A stretch of 19,768 bases of DNA, taken from JABMMZ01 sp044377005. Its GTDB lineage: Bacteria > Bacteroidota > Bacteroidia > NS11-12g > UBA955. The notes under the pieces were generated by a model that worked only from the letters and a program-made list of their open reading frames with translations, was not told the origin of the DNA and searched no databases. The first letter of the stretch is position 1; each line of letters starts with the position of its first letter. This document shows positions 12,657 through 19,768 of the stretch, piece after piece. The position numbers and the translations under genes were made by a program. Location of the stretch: NCBI GenBank assembly GCA_044377005.1, contig JBILJV010000041.1:1-19768 (forward strand), in the 5' to 3' direction.

Positions 12657-15600
12657 TTATTGCACTATCATTTTACTGAAAGTTGTTTTTTCATCTTCAA
12701 TGATTTTAATGAAGTATATTCCTTTTGTTAAATTAGTTTTAATCAAAGGATTTGAGTTATCACTTTCCATAATCACTTTTCCTGTATAGTCAATGATTTG
12801 GAAGTTAACTGTATTGCTTGACTTAATTGTAAATTCACCATTGTTAGGGTTAGGGAAAATAACAAGTTTATTAGAGTTGAAATTTACAATTCTAATGTCA
12901 CTGTACTGCAATGTGTTGCTATTGTCAAGCTGACTCAATTGATAGTAATTGATTGGTTCAGGTTTGTTATCGGTAAAGAGGTAATGAACACTGTTTTCGC
13001 TTGGGATTTGAGTGCCAATAGATTCCCAATTAACGCCATCTGTAGATTTCAGAATGTTGAATGGATTTCTGTTGTCTCCGAAAGTAGTCCAAGTTAAATC
13101 AACACTATTGTTATTAGGAGTAGCATGGAAGCTTATTAAGTCAACTGGCAGAGGTGTAACATTGCTACCAATAGCAAAAGGAGAGAAGGTGCCAGTGTAA
13201 CCGGTATGAGTCATTGTTTTGGTGGTGCTACCACTTACAGAACCAGAAGTTCCTGTTGCAAATTCCCATTCAGGAGTAGAACTGTTATAGTGGTTCAATC
13301 TGAATGAGTTGATACTATTTGCCTCTTGTGAACTATTCCACTGCAATGTAAAATCAACACCAGAACTTGCGTTTGGATTAGTTTTATTGATATCCCATGT
13401 AACTCCAACGTGTTGAGCTCTCATTGTAATTCCTGATGTGCCATCTTCCAAAACAGCATCACGCACTTTTGCCGTAAACACATCAGATGCACCTGTATTA
13501 TTGGCAATACTCACAGGATTGTATGCTGCATTTCCAATTGGAAATAAGTGGTTAACGTTGTTGGCAATAGTTCTATTTACCACACCAGTTCCATTGGTTT
13601 GGAAATAAGCACTAGCGCTTGCACTAATAGAAGAAATAGATGAACCAAGAGTAAGGTTATTACTTCCAAGCACAGGAATACCACCTAAGGTTAGTGAGCC
13701 AGAAGTTAAGAAACTCATGTTATCTCTTAAGGTAAAGGCGTTAGAAGAGATAGCTCCAGTTTGTGTATTACTACCGATTTGAATGTTAGAGAAACCATCT
13801 GCAAAATTGGTACTGAAATAAGAAGCAGGTAAAGAAAGTGTTCCTGTTGCACCACCTAATCCAATAGAATTAGAGGCAGTTTGAGGGGCAACAATGAGTT
13901 GACCAGAAGAGGTTACTGTTTTTCCTGTAGCAAAACTTAATCCATTCCCATACAAAGAGATGTTACTTCCTGTAGAAGAATTTAGGTTTTCGTTTAGCGT
14001 TAAGGTTCCACCATAAATTGTAATAGGACCTGCAGCTGAAATGGCAGAAGTCGTTGAAATATTAGCAGTACTTGTACTTTTACCAATTAGAACACTTGAA
14101 GGGTTTCCAGCTAAGGTAAAGCCTGTTAAATTTACGTTTTCAAATGAAGATGATAAAGGTTCTAAGACAAAAGGGCCTGATGTTTTAAATTCAATTCTTC
14201 TTACAGATGTATTATCAACATAAAAGCGGTCTGATTGGATTGTGATGGCCGAAGAACTTGAAGTAACATTGGTTCCGTCTGCTCCAATAATGAAATTTGA
14301 AGTAGAATTTGGTCTTAGATAGAATCCTCCATAAGTAGTACCTGTAAATCCTATAGGTTTTCTGTCTATTAATGTAATAGGTCCAGATGCAGATAAAATA
14401 AGTGCACTGTAACCATCTGAAACAATACCTCTTGAGTTTGAAGAGGATTTACCACCAGTACCGTCTATTGTGATTGCACCCGATGCGGTTTGAATCCTAC
14501 AGTTGTTTGCTAAAAGATTGATACTCCAAACTTCAGAATTCGTGGAAGTGTTATTTGTCGCATCCCCAGTAATTGTGATGGTACCTGTTCCTGTGGTAAT
14601 GACTCTTGAGTCCTGGTTAAATCGGATGGTGTGATCGTAAGTGCCAGAAGTTGTACCAGCAGTTCCTGTACTAGCATAGGAAGCAGTTAAGGATATATTA
14701 CCTCCTCCTGCATTTATTTGAGCACCTTGTCCAATAACGATTCCGTCATCCGCACCAGAAGTAAAAGGTGCATTGGCTACGGTGTAGTTTATATGGCTTC
14801 CGCTCGTTGTAACATTTATGTTAGTATTTTGATTAATGCGCGTTCCATTTATAGAAATACTGGTTCCCGTAGAAGCTGTGCTTGAAATATTGCTGTTTAT
14901 CGAAACCAATCCGCCAAATACTGTTATAGGACCATTTATGGTTGTTGCATTGTCAATAGTCATTGTTACCGAATTTGAACTTTTACCTAATGTTAAACCA
15001 GTAAGAGTAGAAGCAAAACTCCAACCTGTTGTTGCGATGCCATAAGCAAAACTACCGCTTTGTGGTTCAATTCTTAATTGACCTGTTCCGACAAATGCTT
15101 TGTTGGTGTAGCTAGGAGTGTTATTATTCAAAACCAAAGTGCCACTATTAATTGTATTTGTTCCTGTATGGGTATTTATGTTAGTTAATGTTAGAGTGCC
15201 TGTTCCGTCTTTGGTTAAAGAACCTGTTCCGCTGATTACGCCAGGAATGGTATAGTCGTTGGTACGGTTATATATCAAAGAAGTATTATTGGTAATATTA
15301 CCTGTTCCAATAGTTCCAGTGGTACCACCATTGCCTATTTGAATATTTCCTGCACTCATTGTAGTTGTTCCTGTATAACTATTGGCACCTGTTAGTGTTA
15401 AATTACCGGTGCCTTGTTTGATAAAATTACTTCCAGTGCCACTAATGATTCCATTGTAAACTGCTGAATTCGCTATGCTTAATGTAGCGGTTTTTCCATT
15501 AGCAATAGATATATTCCCGTTACCAGAGATTGAGTTACAACTTACTATGATATCTCCGGTGGTTGTATTCGTAGTAGTTAAATTACCGCTTAGACTAATG

Positions 15601-18600
15601 GTGCCGCCATAAACTTCTATTGGTCCATTGATGCTTGTAGCCGATCCAATCGTTAAATTGGAAGTATTGGTTGAGTGGCCAATAATCAAGCCAGTTATAC
15701 CTGAACTATATCTGATTTGAGTAGTATTTAATGCACTTGAAAAGGAACTGCCCGTAACAGGTTCTATTCTAAGAGTTCCATTTGTATTGTTGTTGAGAAT
15801 CCCAACAGTGTTTATAATGTTTGATATTATTCTAATGTTTGCAGTGGATGATGTAACACTAGAACCAGCCTTAAAACCTAGAGTAGATGAAAGTGAAGTA
15901 GATGTAATGTCGAATCCAGATGCCCCAGTATTGAGAGTTATATCCCCAGTTGCAGATAAAATATCTAAATAACCAGGACTATTAGTTCCTGTAAATCCTA
16001 ACTCTATTCCTTTTCCAGTACCAGTTGAAGTTGCTGTAAATGATACTTTACCGGCTCCAGTAGATTGAATTAATGTATTTCCTTCAACTACTGTAGCTAC
16101 ATTCGTAATATTAGTTACATCAATTTCTATAGCATTGTTGGAAGAGGTATTGTGGCTTGACTTAATTGTTAAATTAGCAGAAGAGATACCTCCTAATCCA
16201 CTGTGCATACCTGTAGCAAAAGTAGATGTAGCAGCTACTGAAGATCGTCCTTCTAATTTTATCTTACCAGCACCTGCGTCTATTGTAGTTGTTCCGTAAT
16301 TCACCAATGGGGCTGTAAAGCCAGATTTATTGTTTTGACCGCCAATGAAGATGTCTCCACCATTCGTATTTATTGTTGATCTCATAATACACACACCTGA
16401 GGTGAAAGAAGAACCAACCCCCACATTGATTGTAGAACCTGCGATAGCATATCCATTTCCAACGGTTAAGCCATTCCAACTTGCATTGCTACTTCCGCCC
16501 CCCATCCATAAATGACCACCTGTTGTTGAAATACTTGAGGAATGATTTAAAACTATTGAACCATCAGTTGCGGTACTTGTTGCATTTCCATCGGTGTTTG
16601 ACCATAAAATTACATCTCCACCATTAGTTGTGATGGTTCTACTTGAAGAAATAGAAACGTCACCAGCACTCTTTACAGAAATATCACCACTTGCGTTTCC
16701 TGTAGATGTGTTAATATTTCCATTGATAGTAATATTTCCCCCACCTATCATACTTACAGGACCAGAGAGAGTGATTGCGTCATTTTGAATAATTGTAGTG
16801 TTTGATTCTAATGTAAGTTCTTTTGTATTGGTTGTGTATGATATTGCAGAGCTGATAGTAATGCAATTCCCCATTATTTTTACATTACCACTACCCAATT
16901 TAGACACAATATCTGAAGCATTGATGTTCACGGCAGATGAGGAACTTGATCTAATAGTATTATAACTAGCAACCCATCCTGAATTTTCGGCAGCTCCACC
17001 ACTAGCAACGATAGTAATACAACCCAAAGAAGAAACTGTAACCCATTGGGCATAAAGTGTTAAATTGCTTGTTCCTGAATAAGTAGAGCCTGCAGCATAA
17101 GTTGTTCCGCTTCCATTCGCAGCTGTATTCCATCCCAAGAACGTATTGCTTGTCTTTACAAGAGAACCTTGGTTTGGAATAGTTGTGGAACCTGTAAAAG
17201 TGATGTTTGCAGGAGCTGTTCCTGAGGTGTTGGAATTTCCATTGAATGTGATTTGATAATTAGAACAAGTGCCTGTTATTGTGTGGGTAGATGCATTTGA
17301 TGGAAATGGATTAAGAGTATAGTTGTTTGCATTTGTTCCAGTTAATGTAAGTCCAGATAAATAGGAAACACCACTGTATGTTCCTGGAGGAGTTAAATTA
17401 TTAATGGTAAAAATAGGTGTTCCAGAAGGATTTGATAATCCGAGTGTTGATAATGTTACAGTATTTCCTGATCCATCAGTAATGTTATAGTTAATACTAA
17501 TATTTCCACATGTGCTTGACTGTGCTGATGTTACTCGAACATATAGGATGTTTGGCGGGGTTTCTAAATCTAAAAGTATGGGTAACGCTCCATTCGCTTT
17601 GGACCAAACTGAACTACTAAATCCTGAAGGAAGTGTTGTTCCAGAACTAGGTGATTGTGAATAATATAAATTAGAATTGGTAGTTCTAATATCTCCTTGA
17701 TTTGATTGGGTACTGTACATGTTTCTATATGTGCCTCCGTCAATACCAAAACCTAAAATGCCACCCATAGATCCACCACCTGCAAAAGCAACTGCACTGC
17801 TCCATGAATAACAATTTTCAATAGTAGAACCTGATACAAAGACTACTCCAATTAAACCACCTGTACCATAGTATAATCCTTGTCCTCCTGTTAAAATAGA
17901 GCCTGTAGAAAAAGATTTAGAAAGATTAAATAATATGCTTGAATTTGTTGAAGTTGTGTGTCCTGTCAAATTTAAATTAATTCCAACATCCCCGATTAGT
18001 CCACCCGCAGATAAGTTGTCTGTGTAAGATCCACTTGAACTCACATTGCAATAACTGTAACATCTTGAAATATTTGCAGTTCCATTGTTTATACTTCCAA
18101 CCAAACCTCCTGCAAAAAAGAATTTTTGTCTATCACCAGATGATTGATTGTCCGATGTAAAGTCGTTTGCAGTTCCTATATTACCACTCGACCAAACAGA
18201 TTCTATAGTAGTTGTATAAGCTGAAGAAGAATAACCACTTGTTGTAAGTGAGGAGTTACCAATATTACCTGCCAATGCACCAATTCTGAATTCACTACCC
18301 GTTGTTCCTGCGGAAGTGGAATTTATTAAAATATCAATGTTTGTAATACCTATGTTTCTTATTGTAGCCCCTTGCAATTGAGAAAATAAACCTAAATTAG
18401 CTTTCACTGAAGTCCCACCTGAGTTTCTGATTCTTAATCCATCTATGACTTGACCTAATCCATCAAATTTTCCAGAAAAATTAATAGGGAATAAACTATT
18501 CGTGTACGTTTGGCTAAGACTTATACTTGCACCCAAAGCAACTCTAGTACTGCTTGTTGCATTACTCAGTGCTTGTGATAATTCCGATAAGTTCGTACAA

Positions 18601-19121
18601 ACTGTATAGGATTCATTTCCAACTCTAAATACTGCACTTGAGCTCGAAAAGTTTATCTTGTTTCTGTTTCTTTGTGAAAGAGCGTAAATAAAAGAATTAT
18701 TAGGAGCCGTGCTCGCATTAGATCCACCATAATAAACATAAAGTTGTGGACTGCTTCCGCTCGCTGTTATATCACTGTAAATAAGAATATTTTGTGATGC
18801 ATTCAATGTCAAAATGGAATTACTGCTCCATGATATAGCAGAATTCACATAAGCGTTTACTACTCCTGATAGACTTAAGTTGTTCGAAGCCAAATGATTG
18901 CTAATAACACTAGCATTAACGTCTGCATTCCCAGTAATGGTTAAAACATTGCTAGCAATACTCCAATTGGAACCAGAGGTGCCTGTTTGTCCAGTGCTTG
19001 AAATAGTTAGATTTTGGGCATTTGTAGTTAAAATTAATAAAAAAGTGGAGAGTAAAACCAAGTATGATTTCATTCTAAATTTCATACAATTTGATTTTGT
19101 ATGATTGATAAGATATTTCAT
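12657..19121 (-). CDS. Giant mosaic T9SS-exported adhesin-like protein
   Basis: This protein has 2154 residues and is rich in Ser, Thr, Gly and Asn. The signal peptide core is MKSYLVLLSTFLLILTTNAQ at 17-36. The first ATG (19121) is kept because its surroundings match the start of the 592-residue gene. Domain order, with rough positions: GLUG-type repeats at 210-460 (FDGLGQVIDGL, GLFSQLQGATIRNIGI, GGLIG several times); a YDG/MBG-like domain at 520-614 (GTYSGVSYLSGLTLTGTNA-NYTL); a Listeria-Bacteroides (InlB-B type) repeat at 617-694 (ITFNGN, LGWNTAANGSGTTY, LTLYAQW); filamentous-haemagglutinin-like beta-helix repeats; and two autotransporter-associated beta-strand repeats at 1230-1332 (KQGTGNLTLTGANSYTGTTT and KDGTGTLTLTNINTHTGTNT). 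Three copies of a 75-residue repeat follow between 1113 and 1725, and the tail cassette runs from LPVDLIS (1991). It is probably a long surface fibre; binding partners are unknown. Confidence 0.9.
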   Translation of the reverse strand: MKYLINHTKSNCMKFRMKSYLVLLSTFLLILTTNAQNLTISSTGQTGTSGSNWSIASNVLTITGNADVNASVISNHLASNNLSLSGVVNAYVNSAISWSSNSILTLNASQNILIYSDITASGSSPQLYVYYGGSNASTAPNNSFIYALSQRNRNKINFSSSSAVFRVGNESYTVCTNLSELSQALSNATSSTRVALGASISLSQTYTNSLFPINFSGKFDGLGQVIDGLRIRNSGGTSVKANLGLFSQLQGATIRNIGITNIDILINSTSAGTTGSEFRIGALAGNIGNSSLTTSGYSSSAYTTTIESVWSSGNIGTANDFTSDNQSSGDRQKFFFAGGLVGSINNGTANISRCYSYCNVSSSGSYTDNLSAGGLIGDVGINLNLTGHTTSTNSSILFNLSKSFSTGSILTGGQGLYYGTGGLIGVVFVSGSTIENCYSWSSAVAFAGGGSMGGILGFGIDGGTYRNMYSTQSNQGDIRTTNSNLYYSQSPSSGTTLPSGFSSSVWSKANGALPILLDLETPPNILYVRVTSAQSSTCGNISINYNITDGSGNTVTLSTLGLSNPSGTPIFTINNLTPPGTYSGVSYLSGLTLTGTNANNYTLNPFPSNASTHTITGTCSNYQITFNGNSNTSGTAPANITFTGSTTIPNQGSLVKTSNTFLGWNTAANGSGTTYAAGSTYSGTSNLTLYAQWVTVSSLGCITIVASGGAAENSGWVASYNTIRSSSSSAVNINASDIVSKLGSGNVKIMGNCITISSAISYTTNTKELTLESNTTIIQNDAITLSGPVSMIGGGNITINGNINTSTGNASGDISVKSAGDVSISSSRTITTNGGDVILWSNTDGNATSTATDGSIVLNHSSSISTTGGHLWMGGGSSNASWNGLTVGNGYAIAGSTINVGVGSSFTSGVCIMRSTINTNGGDIFIGGQNNKSGFTAPLVNYGTTTIDAGAGKIKLEGRSSVAATSTFATGMHSGLGGISSANLTIKSSHNTSSNNAIEIDVTNITNVATVVEGNTLIQSTGAGKVSFTATSTGTGKGIELGFTGTNSPGYLDILSATGDITLNTGASGFDITSTSLSSTLGFKAGSSVTSSTANIRIISNIINTVGILNNNTNGTLRIEPVTGSSFSSALNTTQIRYSSGITGLIIGHSTNTSNLTIGSATSINGPIEVYGGTISLSGNLTTTNTTTGDIIVSCNSISGNGNISIANGKTATLSIANSAVYNGIISGTGSNFIKQGTGNLTLTGANSYTGTTTMSAGNIQIGNGGTTGTIGTGNITNNTSLIYNRTNDYTIPGVISGTGSLTKDGTGTLTLTNINTHTGTNTINSGTLVLNNNTPSYTNKAFVGTGQLRIEPQSGSFAYGIATTGWSFASTLTGLTLGKSSNSVTMTIDNATTINGPITVFGGLVSINSNISSTASTGTSISINGTRINQNTNINVTTSGSHINYTVANAPFTSGADDGIVIGQGAQINAGGGNISLTASYASTGTAGTTSGTYDHTIRFNQDSRVITTGTGTITITGDATNNTSTNSEVWSINLLANNCRIQTASGAITIDGTGGKSSSNSRGIVSDGYSALILSASGPITLIDRKPIGFTGTTYGGFYLRPNSTSNFIIGADGTNVTSSSSAITIQSDRFYVDNTSVRRIEFKTSGPFVLEPLSSSFENVNLTGFTLAGNPSSVLIGKSTSTANISTTSAISAAGPITIYGGTLTLNENLNSSTGSNISLYGNGLSFATGKTVTSSGQLIVAPQTASNSIGLGGATGTLSLPASYFSTNFADGFSNIQIGSNTQTGAISSNAFTLRDNMSFLTSGSLTLGGIPVLGSNNLTLGSSISSISASASAYFQTNGTGVVNRTIANNVNHLFPIGNAAYNPVSIANNTGASDVFTAKVRDAVLEDGTSGITMRAQHVGVTWDINKTNPNASSGVDFTLQWNSSQEANSINSFRLNHYNSSTPEWEFATGTSGSVSGSTTKTMTHTGYTGTFSPFAIGSNVTPLPVDLISFHATPNNNSVDLTWTTFGDNRNPFNILKSTDGVNWESIGTQIPSENSVHYLFTDNKPEPINYYQLSQLDNSNTLQYSDIRIVNFNSNKLVIFPNPNNGEFTIKSSNTVNFQIIDYTGKVIMESDNSNPLIKTNLTKGIYFIKIIEDEKTTFSKMIVQ
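12660..13151 (-). repeat. C-terminal cassette, copy 2
   Basis: This encodes the last 164 residues of the 2154-residue protein and is the partner of 10723-11214. The final 20 codons recur again at 19706-19768. Confidence 0.85.
13945..14172 (-). repeat. 75-residue repeat, copy C
   Basis: It has LEPLSSSF, LTGFTLAGN, LIGKST, AISAAGPITIYGGTLTLNENL. It aligns with copies A and B at the EP-x-S-x-SF, TG-T-G-S and GPI-x-GG-x-L landmarks. Boundaries are approximate. Confidence 0.6.
14855..15090 (-). repeat. 75-residue repeat, copy B
   Basis: It has LRIEPQSGSF, LTGLTLGKSSNS, MTIDNATTINGPITVFGG and VSINSNI. It is most like copy A. Boundaries are approximate. Confidence 0.65.
15545..15782 (-). repeat. 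75-residue repeat, copy A
   Basis: It has LRIEPVTGSSF, ITGLIIGHSTNTSNLTIG, SATSINGPIEVYGG and ISLSGNL. Boundaries are approximate. Confidence 0.65.
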
Positions 19122-19125
19122 TTTG

Positions 19126-19156
19126 CAAAGTTCAGTTTTTTAAATTTTTGCTCAAA
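19126..19156 (-). promoter_or_regulatory. Promoter of the 2154-residue gene (leaderless type)
   Basis: The minus strand reads TTTG (19156-19153), a 19-base spacer, GAACTTTG (19133-19126), CAAA, then the ATG at 19121. The boxes and spacing are identical to those before the 592-residue gene, although the spacer sequence differs. Confidence 0.6.
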
Positions 19157-19393
19157 TAGTATAACCTTTTCATTTTTTTGATTTAAAGAATGTATACTGC
19201 ATTAATTTTGTTACATAAGTACTGTTTATTTGTGCTTTTATATATGTTTTTTTTATTTGTACTAATTTAATTTCTATTATTTATTGTACTATTATAAAGG
19301 AGATTTTTTAAACATTCAGCGTGTTTGTATAGTTGACTAAATGGTTTGAAAGATATAGAGAGTTTAAAGTTTAAAAGGTAGATTTTTTCAAAT

Positions 19394-19500
19394 AGTCATC
19401 CTGAATCAAGTTCCTTAGGGGGTAAAGAATCTAACAGAAGAATCTTGATTATTATTTAACAGCAGTCTGAGAAATGGGGTCACCTTTGTCGATATGACAG
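19394..19500. repeat. Candidate dispersed intergenic repeat
   Basis: The segment begins with GTCATCCTGAATCAAGTTCC and ends near ATATGAC, so the ends form a short GTCAT/ATGAC inverted pair. It contains AAGAATCT and AGAATCTTGATT. This vocabulary is like the 'GTCATCCTGA...AGATTCTT' intergenic elements I know from many Bacteroidota genomes. Only one copy is in the window, so repetition is not shown here. A short related stretch, AAAATGACGAAGG, follows at about 19578. Confidence 0.4.
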
Positions 19501-19626
19501 CAAGAAATAGATACGTGTCTTTTCCCAGCCTAGTGGTTGAGGACAAAAAACTTTGGTGTGGCCAAAACCGAGCAACCAAAATGACGAAGGTATTAAATTA
19601 AACACAAACAATACTGTGTTTTATAA

Positions 19627-19668
19627 CACAAAAGGCACATAAGTCATTAACTTATGCACCTTTTTGTG
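19627..19668 (-). terminator. Intrinsic terminator of the partial T9SS gene
   Basis: The stem pairs CACAAAAGG...CATAAGT with ACTTATG...CCTTTTTGTG around the five-base loop CATTA, with two mismatches and one bulge. It starts about 40 bases after the stop at 19706 on the minus strand. The U-run is within the lower stem. Confidence 0.62.
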
Positions 19669-19705
19669 AAATAGTTGTTTGTGATACTAATTAATTCAAT
19701 TAGCT

Positions 19706-19768
19706 TTATTGTACTATCATTTTACTGAAAGTTGTTTTTTCATCTTCAGTGATTTTAATAAAGTATAT
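19706..19768 (-). CDS. C-terminal end of a further T9SS-exported protein (partial, runs off right edge)
   Basis: The last 20 codons and the stop are present: IYFIKITEDEKTTFSKMIVQ. They are identical to the end of the 2154-residue protein except for Thr in place of one Ile (IKIT against IKII). They match the 592-residue protein except for Thr where that protein has Ile (EKTT against EKTI). This is the last part of a type A T9SS sorting domain, the signal for outer-membrane translocation. The rest of the gene lies outside the window. It is the third tandem minus-strand gene with the same ending, and it has its own terminator. Confidence 0.85.
   Translation of the reverse strand: MYFIKITEDEKTTFSKMIVQ

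Larger units (their letters stand above)
19157..19705. other. Intergenic region without a recognised gene
   Basis: This stretch separates the 2154-residue gene from the partial T9SS gene at the right edge. The first 230 bases are AT-rich and featureless. From about 19394 the composition rises and a candidate dispersed repeat appears. A terminator hairpin lies at 19627-19668. I see no coding frame or RNA gene. Confidence 0.6.

Noticed and set aside
13895..15782. Regularly spaced repeats as a CRISPR array
   Set aside because: The repeats are protein-level, about 230 bases long, diverged and in frame within one gene; there are no short identical repeats with unique spacers.
11585..18900. Several plus-strand open frames of 60-70 codons opposite the large T9SS genes
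   Set aside because: They are antisense reading frames of repetitive Ser/Thr/Gly-coding sequence, with no start context or recognisable protein features.

Overview
The window is AT-rich DNA from a member of the Bacteroidota, probably a flavobacterium-like lineage; the genus cannot be told from the sequence. Three things point there: four complete genes and one partial gene encode exported proteins with the C-terminal sorting domain of the type IX secretion system (T9SS); the promoter-like boxes follow the Bacteroidota pattern TTTG-N19/20-TAnnTTTG; and the RNase III has the GNA-x-EALIG form of its active-site helix, which I recall as usual in this phylum.

Bases 1-4160 are mostly housekeeping. 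On the minus strand a small NTF2-like lipoprotein gene runs directly into the 5' part of a membrane glycosyltransferase gene that leaves the left edge. A plus-strand FAD-dependent oxidoreductase converges on the minus-strand operon acpP-fabF-rnc, which encodes acyl carrier protein, ketoacyl-ACP synthase II and RNase III. Divergent from acpP is an exported M28-type zinc aminopeptidase (4321-5583).

From 5580 to the right edge almost everything is cell-surface or secreted cargo. A minus-strand 864-codon T9SS protein carries an internal duplication. It is divergent, across 409 bases without a gene, from a plus-strand 640-residue T9SS protein. That gene converges on a 592-residue minus-strand relative, and an 18-bp perfect hairpin lies between them. 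Upstream on the minus strand come a 2154-residue mosaic adhesin-like protein and, at the edge, the last 20 codons of another T9SS gene.

Two patterns stand out. First, the surface proteins are assembled from interchangeable parts. The 592- and 2154-residue proteins share an almost unbroken C-terminal cassette of 164 residues (139 identical by my count), and the partial gene at the edge has the same ending. The 592- and 640-residue proteins are instead related through their N-terminal regions and have different tails. Second, the 592- and 2154-residue genes have the same promoter-like module, TTTG-N19-GAACTTTG-CAAA-ATG. It leaves almost no room for a leader, so leaderless mRNAs are predicted. 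The M28 gene has the same -7 to start spacing. The 864-codon gene has it too if translation begins at an ATT codon rather than at the upstream TTG.

I found no CRISPR array, tRNA, rRNA, transposase or integrase.
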